This document shows positions 8,662 to 17,758 of a stretch of DNA of 64,000 bases, piece by piece (position 1 is the first letter of the stretch; each line of letters begins with the position of its first letter). The notes below the pieces were generated by a model, which did no database searches, was not told the origin of the DNA, and was given only the letters and a program-made list of their open reading frames with translations. Both the position numbers and the translations under genes were made by a program. Source of the stretch: Pseudofrankia inefficax (GTDB lineage Bacteria > Actinomycetota > Actinomycetes > Frankiales > Frankiaceae); the NCBI RefSeq assembly GCF_000166135.1, contig NC_014666.1, positions 4,092,001 to 4,156,000 on the forward strand, written 5' to 3'.

Positions 8662-11154
8662 ATGGCGAGGGCGGTTGGGATTGACCTGGGCACGACCAAC
8701 TCTGTCGTGAGCGTGCTCGAGGGTGGTGAGCCAACGGTCATCGCGAACGCCGAGGGCTCGCGCACGACCCCGTCGGTTGTGGCCTTCGCGAAGAACGGCG
8801 AGGTCCTGGTCGGCGAGGTCGCGAAGCGGCAGGCGGTCACGAACGTCGAGCGGACGATCCGGTCGGTCAAGCGCCACATGGGCACCGACTGGAAGATGAA
8901 GGTCGACAACAAGGACTTCACCCCGCAGCAGATCAGCGCCTTCATCCTGCAGAAGCTCAAGCGCGACGCCGAGGCCTACCTGGGCGAGACGGTGACCGAC
9001 GCGGTCATCACCGTCCCGGCGTACTTCGACGACGCGCAGCGGCAGGCCACGACCGAGGCCGGCACCATCGCCGGCCTGAACGTCATGCGGATCGTCAACG
9101 AGCCCACCGCCGCGGCCCTGGCCTACTGCCTGGTCAGGGCGAGGTGGGTCGCTGTTGATGAGGCGCTGACAGTTCTGGTCTTCGATCTTGGCGGTGGGTC
9201 GTTCGACGTGTCCCTGGTCGAGATTGGTGACGGCGTCGTCGACGTCAAGGCCACCCACGGCGACACCCACCTCGGTGGTGACGACTGGGACCAGCGGATG
9301 ACGGACCACCTGATCAAGACCTTCCAGGGTCAGCACGGCGTGGACCTGGCGAAGGACAAGATGGCGCTGCAGCGGCTGCGTGAGGCGGCCGAGAAGGCCA
9401 AGATCGAGCTTTCGCAGTCGACCCAGACCACGATCAACCTGCCGTACATCACGGCGTCGGCCGAGGGCCCGCTGCACCTGGACGTGTCGCTGACCCGGGC
9501 CGAGTTCCAGCGGATGACCCAGGACCTGATCGACCGCTGCAAGATCCCGTTCCAGCAGGCGGTCAAGGACGCGGGCATCAAGGTCGCCCAAATCGATCAT
9601 GTTCTTCTCGTCGGTGGGTCGACGCGGACTCCCGGTGTGGTCGATTTGGTTCGTGAGCTCAGCGGCGGTCGCGAGCCGGTTCGGTCCGTCAACCCGGACG
9701 AGGTCGTCGCCGTTGGCGCGAGCGTGCAGGCCGGTGTCCTGAAGGGCGAAGTCAGGGACGTCCTGCTGCTGGACGTCACCCCGCTGTCACTTGGGATCGA
9801 GACCAAGGGCGGCATCATGACGAAGCTGATCGAGCGCAACACCACGATTCCGACGAAGCGCTCCGAGATCTTCACGACCGGCGATGATGTAAGCGGTCGG
9901 CCAGTCCCAAACCGGCCGCCTCCCAAAGGTGGGACGGCCGCCGAGGGTCCGCCTGATGGCAGCCGGCCGGGAGGCGGCCAGCCGTCGATGATCTTCGAGG
10001 TCTTTCAGGGCGAGCGCGAGATGGCGGCCTACAACAAGAAGCTCGGCATGTTCGAGCTGACCGGCCTGCCCCCGGCGCCGCGCGGCGTGCCGCAGATCGA
10101 GGTCACCTTCGACATCGACGCGAACGGCATCGTGCACGTCTCGGCGAAGGACCTCGGCACCCAGAAGGAGCAGTCGATGACCATCACCGGCGGCTCCGCG
10201 CTGCCGAAGGATGACATCGAGAAGATGGTCCGCGACGCCGAGCAGTACGCGGAGGAGGACAAGCAGCGCCGCGAGGAGGCCGAGACCCGCAACCAGGGCG
10301 AGTCGCTGGTCCACTCGACCGAGCGCTTCCTCGCCGAGAACGGCGACAAGGTCGAGGCGACCCTCAAGGCGGACGTCGAGAAAAAGCTGGCGGCGCTACG
10401 CTTAGCCAGCGCGCGGTTTGATGCGGACGCGGTCGCGACGGCGATGGGGGCACTGCAGAAGGCCAGCGCCGTGATGGGTCGGTCGATGCTCGCTCGGACG
10501 GAGGCGGACCGCGCTGTCAACGCGGGCCAAAACCGCGCCGACGGACGCGCGGGCTCTGAGCCCAGAACTGGCAACGGAAACGATCGTGACTTAAAAGAGG
10601 CTGCGTCAGCCTCTGACCAGTCCCGCGACTGGGACTTCTTCATTTCCTACACGGCGTACGATATTAAATGGGCTGAATGGATCGCCTGGCAACTGGAACA
10701 GGCGGGATACACCGTCATCATCCAGTCTTGGCACATGGTCCCAGGCGCGAACTACCACGTGATGATGGACGAGGCCATCAGGCGCTCACGGCGCACCGTC
10801 GCCGTCCTCTCCGACCGATACCTCCAGTCGGTCTACGGGACGACGGAATGGCAAGCTGCCCATGCCGGCGACCCTCAAGGCCTGCGGCGGAAGCTCGTCC
10901 CGATCAGGGTCAGCGACTGTGACCGGCCCGGGATACTGCGTTCCGTCATCTCGTTTGACCTATTCGAAGTCTCCGAGGCTGTCGCCCGAGACCGCCTGCT
11001 GAAGGGAATCAGAGCCGCCGTCGAGGGGCACGATCGGCCAGTCAAGGCGCCCGGGTTCCCCGGCGCGCCCACCAGCATCGCCGCGCTGATACCGGACATT
11101 ACACCCCATGGCCAGACCGTTCGCCATAAGAGGCCGGACTTCCCGACCGCATGA
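8662..11154 (+). CDS. Hsp70 (DnaK) chaperone fused to a C-terminal TIR domain
   Basis: An 830-residue protein. Residues 1-620 are a nearly complete DnaK: ATPase domain with GIDLGTTNS (6-14), Lys70, FDLGGGSFD (174-182), GDTHLGG (200-206) and GGSTRTP (318-324), the interdomain linker DVTPLSLG (371-378), substrate-binding domain and a shortened helical lid. Two segments depart from standard DnaK: residues 155-168 ([14 protein letters not shown] instead of the usual short loop) and a Pro/Gly-rich insertion of about 32 residues at 409-440, next to the loop that arches over bound peptide. After a polar linker, residues 657-785 are a TIR domain ([32 protein letters not shown]), with Glu729 in GTTEW as the candidate NAD-cleaving residue. 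The ATG at 8662 matches the usual DnaK N-terminus. I infer a chaperone-gated TIR effector, possibly defensive. Confidence 0.9.
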   Translation: MARAVGIDLGTTNSVVSVLEGGEPTVIANAEGSRTTPSVVAFAKNGEVLVGEVAKRQAVTNVERTIRSVKRHMGTDWKMKVDNKDFTPQQISAFILQKLKRDAEAYLGETVTDAVITVPAYFDDAQRQATTEAGTIAGLNVMRIVNEPTAAALAYCLVRARWVAVDEALTVLVFDLGGGSFDVSLVEIGDGVVDVKATHGDTHLGGDDWDQRMTDHLIKTFQGQHGVDLAKDKMALQRLREAAEKAKIELSQSTQTTINLPYITASAEGPLHLDVSLTRAEFQRMTQDLIDRCKIPFQQAVKDAGIKVAQIDHVLLVGGSTRTPGVVDLVRELSGGREPVRSVNPDEVVAVGASVQAGVLKGEVRDVLLLDVTPLSLGIETKGGIMTKLIERNTTIPTKRSEIFTTGDDVSGRPVPNRPPPKGGTAAEGPPDGSRPGGGQPSMIFEVFQGEREMAAYNKKLGMFELTGLPPAPRGVPQIEVTFDIDANGIVHVSAKDLGTQKEQSMTITGGSALPKDDIEKMVRDAEQYAEEDKQRREEAETRNQGESLVHSTERFLAENGDKVEATLKADVEKKLAALRLASARFDADAVATAMGALQKASAVMGRSMLARTEADRAVNAGQNRADGRAGSEPRTGNGNDRDLKEAASASDQSRDWDFFISYTAYDIKWAEWIAWQLEQAGYTVIIQSWHMVPGANYHVMMDEAIRRSRRTVAVLSDRYLQSVYGTTEWQAAHAGDPQGLRRKLVPIRVSDCDRPGILRSVISFDLFEVSEAVARDRLLKGIRAAVEGHDRPVKAPGFPGAPTSIAALIPDITPHGQTVRHKRPDFPTA

Positions 11155-11345
11155 TCGGATCCGCTGACGACTTGGCCGCGATTCGCGGGTCTCGTGTTGC
11201 GCAGGCGTACGGGTCGGTGGTGTGCCGCGCGGATGGCCAGGAGGGTCGACCTCGGACAGGTGTCGGCAAGCTACGGCCCCCGAAGGGGACGACTGGGTGT
11301 TGTCTACGTCGTTGACGATGGCACGGCGTCACTCCTGATCATCCA

Positions 11346-11365
11346 GTGCCGTGCCGTGCCGTGCC
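11346..11365. repeat. Four tandem GTGCC units
   Basis: Four back-to-back copies of the pentamer GTGCC just upstream of the first palindromic dispersed repeat. This is a small slippage-type repeat with no assigned role. Confidence 0.7.
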
Positions 11366-11376
11366 GGGCAAGGTTG

Positions 11377-11484
11377 GCCTCCTCCCGAGAGGCCGGCAAG
11401 ATCGCCGTTTTCGCCCTCGCAGGGCGGTAACCGAGGCGGTTTCGTGACCACGTGAGGGCCAAGACGGCGATCAAGCAGGCGGCC
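11377..11484. repeat. Dispersed palindromic repeat, copy 1
   Basis: A roughly 108-base element whose core is an inverted repeat: GATCGCCGTTTTCGCCCTC (11400-11418) and GAGGGCCAAGACGGCGATC (11454-11472), separated by 35 bases. It is near-identical over most of its length to the copy at 14182-14290, and a more diverged copy lies at 37166-37255. Transcribed, it would fold into a long hairpin. It is intergenic and non-coding, consistent with a small MITE- or REP-like element. Confidence 0.85.
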
Positions 11485-11576
11485 GACTCGCCGGACCCGG
11501 TCCTGGGTTGGTGGGGATTCGGTGGTTGTGGTTGTGGGGGCTGGGCGTGGTGGAGCCGGCCGTTCACAAGGGCTCG

Positions 11577-11650
11577 CCCAGGTGCGTGGGTACAGGGGGC
11601 GGCTGGAGGTGGAGAACGAGATCCTGAAGCGGGCGGCCCGGTACCGACCC
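11577..11650 (+). pseudogene. IS3-family transposase OrfA remnant
   Basis: One reading frame gives RGRLEVENEILKRAARY, which matches the leucine-zipper region conserved at the C-terminus of IS3-family OrfA proteins (typically LEVENEILKKAAAYF). No helix-turn-helix upstream, no OrfB and no terminal inverted repeats are visible, so only a short relic survives. It lies beside a palindromic repeat and upstream of the GH114 gene, and suggests past insertion and decay at this site. Confidence 0.5.
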
Positions 11651-11779
11651 GCCGGCCCCTGGATCCTTGTCGTGTCGAGATGGGGCAGCGTGAGCCGTGG
11701 CGGCGATCTCCAGGGACCTGAGCGTGGACGCTCCAGCTGCGGGCGCGACTGCGGTGTTCACCCAGCGGCCGGTCGGGAC

Positions 11780-12721
11780 ATGATCGACCGCCTTGCTCGC
11801 CGCGCGGTCGTCAGGGTCACTGCCGTGGCGCTGGCGGCCTTGTGCCTCTGCGTCACGACCAGCCGCTGTTCTGCCGGAGGCCCTGCCCCGGATCGTGAAG
11901 CCACGGCCGGCGCCCAGGTCTCGTCGGTGGCCGCCAGTTCCACCGGTCCGGCGTCGGCGGTCCCGGCACCGCCGACCGGCCCTGCCGGCGACCAGCGGGC
12001 CCGCGTCGTGTTGCCCCCGGTCGGCGCTGCCTTCGACTACCAGCTCGGGGGTGCTTACACCCCGCCAGGCGGGGTGGGGGTGGTGTCACGGGACCGAACA
12101 GCCAAGCCGGTCGCGGGCCTGTACAACATCTGCTACATCAATGCGTTCCAGGCGCAGCCTGACGCGTTGGCGTGGTGGCAGGCCCGTCATCCCGAGCTTC
12201 TCCTGCGCCGCGGCGACCACGGTCTGGTCATCGACCGGGACTGGGGTGAGGCTCTGCTCGACACCTCCACGGCTGCCAGACGCGCCGCCCTGGCGGCAGT
12301 GGTCGCCGTCTGGGTCGACGACTGTGCCGCCTCCGGCTTCCAGGCGGTCGAGCCTGACAACCTCGACTCCTTCGAACGCGCGGAGGGCCTGCTCACCCAG
12401 GCCGACAACGCCGCGTTCGCGCAACTGGTCGCCCGGCGGGCGCACGCCGACGGTCTGGCCGTCGGTCAGAAGAACACGGCCGAACTTCTCGGTCAGCGCA
12501 GGACTGTCGGATTCGACTTCGCCGTGACTGAGGAATGCGGCACGTACGGCGAATGCGCGGGCTTCGCCGACGCGTACGAGGATCGCGTCTATGACGTCGA
12601 GTACAGCGACAGTGGGCTCGCGAAGGCGTGCGGTGGCTGGATGACGAGGATCTCGATTGTGAGACGCGACCGGGACGTCGTCCCGGCTGGCAGCGACGGT
12701 TACGTGGATCGGACCTGCTGA
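11780..12721 (+). CDS. Secreted GH114-type endo-alpha-1,4-polygalactosaminidase
   Basis: A 313-residue exported protein. Residues 1-32 are a signal peptide (RRAVVRVTAVALAALCLC core), followed by a low-complexity Ala/Pro/Thr linker to about residue 70. The catalytic domain matches GH114/TM1410-like barrels: FDYQLGGAYTPP, CYINAFQAQPD, RDWGEALLDTS and FQAVEPDNLDSF, the last being the family's conserved acidic motif. It closes with FAVTEECGTYGECAGF, whose cysteines suit an extracellular enzyme. Family members cleave alpha-1,4-linked galactosamine polymers found in fungal and bacterial exopolysaccharide. The start was chosen at the ATG giving an intact signal peptide, because the open frame upstream carries IS3-relic sequence. 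With the GH128 gene downstream it suggests attack on fungal or biofilm polysaccharide. Confidence 0.85.
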   Translation: MIDRLARRAVVRVTAVALAALCLCVTTSRCSAGGPAPDREATAGAQVSSVAASSTGPASAVPAPPTGPAGDQRARVVLPPVGAAFDYQLGGAYTPPGGVGVVSRDRTAKPVAGLYNICYINAFQAQPDALAWWQARHPELLLRRGDHGLVIDRDWGEALLDTSTAARRAALAAVVAVWVDDCAASGFQAVEPDNLDSFERAEGLLTQADNAAFAQLVARRAHADGLAVGQKNTAELLGQRRTVGFDFAVTEECGTYGECAGFADAYEDRVYDVEYSDSGLAKACGGWMTRISIVRRDRDVVPAGSDGYVDRTC

Positions 12722-12732
12722 GGCTCCAGGAT

Positions 12733-12749
12733 CGCGGGCTGGGCCCGCG
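12733..12749 (+). terminator. Hairpin after the GH114 gene
   Basis: A perfect 7-bp stem CGCGGGC/GCCCGCG with a 3-base TGG loop begins 11 bases after the stop codon. There is no T-run, but such U-less GC hairpins are common terminators in actinomycetes. A second, imperfect CCCC...GGGG hairpin follows at about 12833-12854. Confidence 0.5.
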
Positions 12750-13002
12750 GCGTCAGGGATCCGAGACTCGGTACCTGACGACGCCACAGGTGCACCAGGC
12801 CCCTGACGTCTCCGGTCTCCGGCACCGCGGCTCCCCGTGCGGCGCACCGCGGGGCACGGGTGGCGGCCGGGCGTGCTGACGGCTATGCGAGTATCGAGGT
12901 AGATTCAACCGTTTTAGCGTGTTCGCGCCGTAGGGGCATCGGCTCAGGGGCATGGGGTCGGCCGGACGCACAGCCAGTTCGTCACCACGGTGAGGAGAGG
13001 CT

Positions 13003-14163
13003 ATGCGGACAGATGCGGGTGCCGGCGACGGCTTCCTACGGTCCCGACCGGACGGCCGTGGCTCGCCGGCCGGCCTCGGACCGGCGGCGGCCCCAGCGCC
13101 ACGGCGGCCGGGCCGTCGGCGCCGGCCGCGGCGGTGGGCGCGGGTCTGGCCGGGCCTGGTGGCCGCCGGCGTCGTCCTCGCCCTCGCGGGCTGCGCGCCC
13201 GGCACGGGGGTGCCGCTGGCCGGATCGACCAGTGCGCCCGGTTCGGCGCAGCCGTCGACGTCCGGCGCCGCGACGACTCCGACGGCCACCGGGCCGTCGG
13301 GGACACCCACGTCGTCACTCGCGGCCGCGCCGCCGCCCCCAGCCACGCCGCCACCCTCGGCGACACCGTCCCCCCGGCCCACGGTCACCGTCGCGCCGCC
13401 CAGGCCGCCGGTCGCGGGCTCGGCGCGCAAGGGCGTCAGCGTCTGGAGTTTCGACGGCCTGCAGAAGGCACTGAGTGACGTGGGAGTGTCCTGGTTCTAC
13501 AACTGGGCCGCGACGCCCGGGGGCGTGACGCCGCCCGCGGGCACCCGGTTCGTACCGATGATCTGGGGCGCCGGGTCGGTCAACCCGGCGACGCTGGCCC
13601 AGGCCGCGGCCGCCGGTGACACGCTGCTCGGCTTCAACGAGCCGGACCTCGGAAGCCAGGCGAACATGACCGTCGACCAGGCCCTGGACCTGTGGCCGCA
13701 ACTACAGGCCACCGGCAGACAGCTCGGCAGCCCCGCGGTGGCCGCCGGCGGCGCCGACCCGGGCGGCTGGCTGGACCGGTTCATGACCGGCGCCCGCCAG
13801 CGCGGCTACCGCGTCGACTTCATCGCCCTGCACTGGTACGGAGGCGATTTCGACGCGACCCGCGCCGTCGGCCAGCTGCGGTCCTACCTGCAGGCGGTCT
13901 ACGACCGCTACCACCTGCCGATCTGGCTCACCGAGTACGCGTTGCTGGACTTCTCCGGCGGCTCGGCTCGGGCGCCGTCGACGCAGCAGCAGGCCGAGTT
14001 CGTGACCGCCTCGACCACGATGCTGGAAAGCCTGCCCTTCGTCGGCCGGTATGCCTGGTTCGCCCTCCCGGCCACCCCGGGCAGCCTCACCGGCCTCTAC
14101 GACCCGCAGGGCAATCCGAACGCGGCCGGAGTCGCCTACCGCCAGGCCCGCGCCCCCGCCTAG
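13003..14163 (+). CDS. Lipoprotein GH128 (Asl1-like) beta-glucanase
   Basis: A 386-residue protein with a GGAG ribosome binding site before the ATG. A long Arg/Pro-rich cytoplasmic leader precedes a hydrophobic segment ending in the lipobox LALAGC (Cys64), so it should be lipid-anchored outside the membrane. A Pro/Ser/Thr-rich spacer (about 68-140) is followed by a TIM-barrel catalytic domain (142-386) of the Asl1-like GH128 family: KGVSVWSFDG, FYNWAA, FVPMIWG, GFNEPDLGSQANM with acid/base Glu213, and IWLTEYALLDF with nucleophile Glu311. GH128 enzymes are endo-beta-1,3-glucanases acting on fungal or algal wall glucan. A TCACC-AC-GGTGA dyad lies at 12982-12993, upstream of the start. Neighbouring GH114 suggests a paired polysaccharide-degrading function. 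Confidence 0.88.
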   Translation: MRTDAGAGDGFLRSRPDGRGSPAGLGPAAAPAPRRPGRRRRPRRWARVWPGLVAAGVVLALAGCAPGTGVPLAGSTSAPGSAQPSTSGAATTPTATGPSGTPTSSLAAAPPPPATPPPSATPSPRPTVTVAPPRPPVAGSARKGVSVWSFDGLQKALSDVGVSWFYNWAATPGGVTPPAGTRFVPMIWGAGSVNPATLAQAAAAGDTLLGFNEPDLGSQANMTVDQALDLWPQLQATGRQLGSPAVAAGGADPGGWLDRFMTGARQRGYRVDFIALHWYGGDFDATRAVGQLRSYLQAVYDRYHLPIWLTEYALLDFSGGSARAPSTQQQAEFVTASTTMLESLPFVGRYAWFALPATPGSLTGLYDPQGNPNAAGVAYRQARAPA

Positions 14164-14181
14164 TGCCACAGCTGGCACAGT

Positions 14182-14290
14182 GGGCCTCGTCCCGAGACCG
14201 GCAAGATCGCTGTTTTCGCCCTCGCAGGGCTGTAACCGTCGTGGTTTCGTGACCACGTGAGGGCCAAAACGACGATCAAGCCGGCGGGCC
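14182..14290. repeat. Dispersed palindromic repeat, copy 2
   Basis: Core arms GATCGCTGTTTTCGCCCTC (14205-14223) and GAGGGCCAAAACGACGATC (14259-14277). The spacer (GCAGGGC..GTAACCG..GTTTCGTGACCAC) is nearly the same as in copy 1. It lies 18 bases after the GH128 stop codon and could act as a transcription terminator or mRNA-stabilising hairpin for that gene. The two copies bracket the GH114/GH128 pair. Confidence 0.85.
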
Positions 14291-14373
14291 GACGGCGAGG
14301 GCCCGGGCGGCGCGCGACGTCGCCGCGCTGAGACGAGGAGTGACGCCCGGCGGGTTCGTGGGAGGCTGCGGCC

Positions 14374-15249
14374 ATGCAGATTGGCGTCGTCTACCCGCAG
14401 ATCGAGCTTCGAGGGGACCCGGTCGCGGTCCGGCGGATCGGGACAGCGGTGGAGGGTCTCGGGTTCGACCACCTGCTCGCCTACGATCACGTGCTCGGCG
14501 CGGTGCATGCCGACCGGTCGCCGCCGCTGACCGGCCCCTATACCGAGCACGACCCGTTCCACGACCCGCTCGTGATGTTCGCCCACCTGGCCGCCATCAC
14601 CGAACACATCGAGTTCGCGACCGGCATCCTGATCCTGCCGCAGCGGCAGACCGCGCTCGTCGCCCGGCAGGCGGCAGACGTCGATCTGTTCTCCGGCGGC
14701 CGCCTGCGCCTCGGGGTGGCGGTGGGCTGGAGCCAAGTGGAGTACGAGGCGCTCGGCCAGGACTTCCAGACCCGCGGCGCCCGGCAGGAGGAGCAGATCG
14801 GGCTGCTGCGCCGGCTGTTCACCGAGCCCGTCGTCGACTTCTCCGGCCGCTTCGACCGGATCGACCGCGCCGCGCTCATCCCGAAGCCGACCCGCTCCAT
14901 CCCGATCTGGCTGGGCGGCTCGGGCGACGCCGCCCTCGGCCGGGCCGCCCGGCTCGGGGACGGCTTCATCTTCTCCGGCTCCAGGGGCATCGAGCGTGCC
15001 CTCGGTGGGTGGGCCCGGCTGCGGGACCTCCTGATCGAGGCCGGCCAGCCGGTCGAGGGCTTCGGCGCCGAGTACGTCGTGCTCGCTCAGGGCGACCTCG
15101 GCACCGCCGTCGCGGAGATCGACGCCTGGCGGGCGGCCGGCGGCACGCACGTCTCGGTGGCCACGATGGGCCGCGGCCTGGACTCGGCCGACGGCCACCT
15201 CGACGTCCTGACCACGCTCGCGAGCGCCCTCAACCTGACCGCCCGCTGA
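14374..15249 (+). CDS. LLM-class F420-dependent oxidoreductase
   Basis: A 291-residue luciferase-like monooxygenase family protein of the F420-dependent subgroup. It starts MQIGVVYPQIELRGD and shows the usual barrel landmarks: GLGFDHLLAYDHVLG, FAHLAAITEHIEFATGILILPQR, LVARQAADVDLFSGGRLRLGVAVGW and IPIWLGGSGDAALGRAARLGDGF. Such enzymes transfer hydride between reduced deazaflavin F420 and an organic substrate; the substrate cannot be told from sequence. It stands alone, with the convergent MFS gene downstream. Confidence 0.88.
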   Translation: MQIGVVYPQIELRGDPVAVRRIGTAVEGLGFDHLLAYDHVLGAVHADRSPPLTGPYTEHDPFHDPLVMFAHLAAITEHIEFATGILILPQRQTALVARQAADVDLFSGGRLRLGVAVGWSQVEYEALGQDFQTRGARQEEQIGLLRRLFTEPVVDFSGRFDRIDRAALIPKPTRSIPIWLGGSGDAALGRAARLGDGFIFSGSRGIERALGGWARLRDLLIEAGQPVEGFGAEYVVLAQGDLGTAVAEIDAWRAAGGTHVSVATMGRGLDSADGHLDVLTTLASALNLTAR

Positions 15250-15397
15250 GACGCAGAACCAGCGAGTTCAGTGGGAGAGCCTGCGCCGCCAGGTGAAAGC
15301 CGCCTGGCCGCGGATCACCGGTACGGGCCGGCCCGGATGCCACACCCGCCGCGTCGGCGGCCGTGGGCACCCGAGCCGGCCCGCGCCGGCCGCGTCC

Positions 15398-16930
15398 TCA
15401 CAGCCGGGCCGCGGCCTCCGGATCGCCGGCGTCGGCGGGACTCGTTCGGGCCGGCGGGAGGTCCGGCCGGGACGGCGCCGTGGCTCGCGAGTCCAGGCCG
15501 AACGAGGCGACGGCCGCCACCACGAGGGCTCCGGCCGACACGTACCAGGCATGCTGGAAGACCGCGTGGCTGGCCGCGCCGGAGGCACGGCCCAGGATCG
15601 CCACCAGGACGCTGATCCCGATGACCGAGCCGAGCTGGGTGGCCATCGTCACGATCGCGCTGCCGGTCGCGGAGTCCTTCGGTGGCAGGCCGACCGTGGC
15701 CCGGGTGATCGCGGTCGGCACCGCCAGGCCGTAACCCAGGCCGAGGACCACCCAGGTCGGCAGGAACGCGGCCACGAACCGCGGCTCGTCGGTGACCAGC
15801 TGGGTCAGCATGATCGTGCCGACGGCGGCCAGCAGCGCGCCCGCGACCGCGATCCGTCCCGCCCGCAGCCGGGTCCGTGCCTGGAGGGTCTCCGCGACCG
15901 CCGAGCCGACCGCGAACATCACCGGGCCAGGCGTCGAGGCGAGCCCGGTGCGGATCACCGAGTAGTGCCAGTGGCCCTGGAGCCACAGGATCGTCGAGAG
16001 CAGCTCGATCCCGAACGCCATGAAGGCGACGGTGGCGACCAGGTTGGCGGTGGTGAACACCCGGTCCCGGAACAGCGAGAGGGTGACGACCGGCGCCGGG
16101 TGGCGGGCGGAGCTGGCCAGGAACAGCGCCAGCGCGACCGCCGCGAGGACGAACGCGACGACCACCCGGCCGCTCGACCAGCCCCAGTCCGGCGCCTTGA
16201 CCAGCCCCAGGGCGAGCGCGCCGATCGCGACGATGAGCAGCCCGCCGCCGCGCAGGTCGGGCAGGTGGTCGCCGGCGTCCCGACTGCTGGGCAGGTAGCG
16301 GGCGCCCAGCGCGATCGCGGCCGCCGCGACCGGGATGTTCACCAGGAACAGCCACCGCCAGGACGCCTCCACGAGCAGGCCGCCCAGCACCGGGCCGGAG
16401 GCGGCTGAGAGCGCGCCGGTGGTGAACCAGATCTTCACGTAGGTGCCGATCTTCGCCGGCGGCGCGGTCAGCAGCACCAGGCCGAGGCTGGCCGGGGTGA
16501 GCAGGGCCGCGCCGGCGGCCTGCAGGACCCGGAACCCGATCAGCACCCAGATGTCGCCGGAGAGGCCGGCGCCGATGCTGGCGACGGCGAACACGGTCAG
16601 GCCGAGCAGGAAGCCACCCTTGCGGCCGAACCGGTCCACCAGGCGGCCGGCCGGCACCAGCAGCGCGGCGTAGACGATCGCGTAGCCGTTGAGCACCCAG
16701 CTCAGGTCGGCCAGCGAACCTGCGTGGGTGCCGTGCCCGATGGCGGGCAGGCCGACGTTGGTGACCCACACGTCGAGCTGGGCCAGGAAGCTCGCGATCG
16801 ACAGGATCGCCAGCAGCAGGGCCGGGGAGACGGGCCGGGCGCCGGCGTCCGCGCGGCGCTGGCTCGGGATGGGCGGGACGGCGCCGAGGTCGGGACCGGC
16901 CCGGTCGGGCTGGGCGTCCTGCTGAGTCAT
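15398..16930 (-). CDS. MFS multidrug efflux transporter (DHA2/EmrB type)
   Basis: A 510-residue integral membrane protein of the 14-helix drug:H+ antiporter family. Motif A appears as GRLVDRFGRKGGFLLG, and the second helix begins LSWVLNGYAIVYAALLVPAG as in EmrB/QacA proteins. Motif C is diverged (SAASGPVLGGLLVEASWRW). The ATG at 16930 was chosen because the residues before it (MTQQDAQPDRAG) form a normal cytoplasmic leader, while the frame upstream overlaps the operator region. It is divergent from a TetR regulator 173 bases away, the classic arrangement in which the repressor controls the pump. Expected role: proton-driven export of a hydrophobic compound. Confidence 0.9.
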   Translation of the reverse strand: MTQQDAQPDRAGPDLGAVPPIPSQRRADAGARPVSPALLLAILSIASFLAQLDVWVTNVGLPAIGHGTHAGSLADLSWVLNGYAIVYAALLVPAGRLVDRFGRKGGFLLGLTVFAVASIGAGLSGDIWVLIGFRVLQAAGAALLTPASLGLVLLTAPPAKIGTYVKIWFTTGALSAASGPVLGGLLVEASWRWLFLVNIPVAAAAIALGARYLPSSRDAGDHLPDLRGGGLLIVAIGALALGLVKAPDWGWSSGRVVVAFVLAAVALALFLASSARHPAPVVTLSLFRDRVFTTANLVATVAFMAFGIELLSTILWLQGHWHYSVIRTGLASTPGPVMFAVGSAVAETLQARTRLRAGRIAVAGALLAAVGTIMLTQLVTDEPRFVAAFLPTWVVLGLGYGLAVPTAITRATVGLPPKDSATGSAIVTMATQLGSVIGISVLVAILGRASGAASHAVFQHAWYVSAGALVVAAVASFGLDSRATAPSRPDLPPARTSPADAGDPEAAARL

Positions 16931-17003
16931 GAGGTGGCTCGCATCTCGCGGTCGGGGGCCCGGCGCGTACGCGCGGCGCCCGGTCGGTATGGAGGCCCAA
17001 CGA

Positions 17004-17046
17004 TCTGGACTGTTCAGTAAAGAACTCCGAGGGTTCTGGACTATTC
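17004..17046. promoter_or_regulatory. Candidate TetR operator repeats
   Basis: In the divergent pump/TetR intergenic region, TCTGGACTGTTC (17004-17015) recurs as TCTGGACTATTC (17035-17046), offset 31 bases (three helical turns). The first copy overlaps the dyad ACTGTTCAGT (17009-17018). This is the expected place for the repressor to bind and shut off both genes. Confidence 0.55.
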
Positions 17047-17103
17047 CGCCAACAACCAAACGATCACTCGATCAACAACCAGATCCGTGGATACGATCGG
17101 CCC

Positions 17104-17748
17104 ATGGGGCGCCCACCTGGCTTTGACCGGCGGGAGGTGCTGGCGGCCGTCGAGCGCGAGTTCCGCAAGAACGGCTTCGACGGGACGAGCCTCGATGACA
17201 TCTCGGCCGCGACGGGGCTCGGCCGCGGCAGCCTCTACGCCGCCTTCGGCGACAAGCACGCGCTGTTCCTGGCCGCGTTGGGGGACTACTGCGACCAGGA
17301 CGAGGCGTCCGGCGCGGCCGCGTTGGCCGGCCCGGACGAGACCGCGATGCGGCGTCTGCGGGCCTACTTCGTCGACTCGGTCGACCGGCAGCTGAACGAC
17401 CCCGAACAGCTGGCCTGCATGGCCAGCCGCTTCACCGTCGAGCTGGCCGGGCGTGATCAGGACGCCACGGCCCGGCTACGCCAGGGCTTCGAGGCGCAGC
17501 GGGCGGCCCTGGCCGGCTGCCTGCGGGCGGCGCAGCGCAACGGCGACCTTGATCCAGCGGCCGATCCGGTCACGCTGGCGACGTTGCTGGTTGTCGACTT
17601 CCGGGGCATCGGCTCACTGATCGGGATCGGAGTGGACCGGGCCGAGCTCGTCGCCCTCGTCGACGCGGCCCTGGCCGGCCTGCCCGTGCCACCCCTGTCG
17701 GCCGCCGCGTCCTCACCACCAGGCCACGTCCTGGACCGACCATCCTGA
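17104..17748 (+). CDS. TetR/AcrR family transcriptional regulator
   Basis: A 214-residue regulator. The N-terminal helix-turn-helix spans about residues 8-55: REVLAAVEREFRKNGFDG, TSLDDISAATGLGRGSLY and AAFGDKHALFLAAL are diagnostic for the family. The remaining helices form the ligand-binding domain (DPEQLACMASRFTVEL). Ligand binding should release it from the operators between it and the divergent MFS pump gene, so it is predicted to sense the pump's substrate. The methyltransferase gene starts 10 bases after its stop and is probably cotranscribed. Confidence 0.9.
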   Translation: MGRPPGFDRREVLAAVEREFRKNGFDGTSLDDISAATGLGRGSLYAAFGDKHALFLAALGDYCDQDEASGAAALAGPDETAMRRLRAYFVDSVDRQLNDPEQLACMASRFTVELAGRDQDATARLRQGFEAQRAALAGCLRAAQRNGDLDPAADPVTLATLLVVDFRGIGSLIGIGVDRAELVALVDAALAGLPVPPLSAAASSPPGHVLDRPS

Positions 17749-17758
17749 CCCCAAGCCG

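Noticed and set aside
11522-11779. N-terminal extension of the GH114 protein
   Set aside because: The upstream in-frame sequence contains an IS3 OrfA relic and lacks a start signal; the signal peptide begins at 11780.
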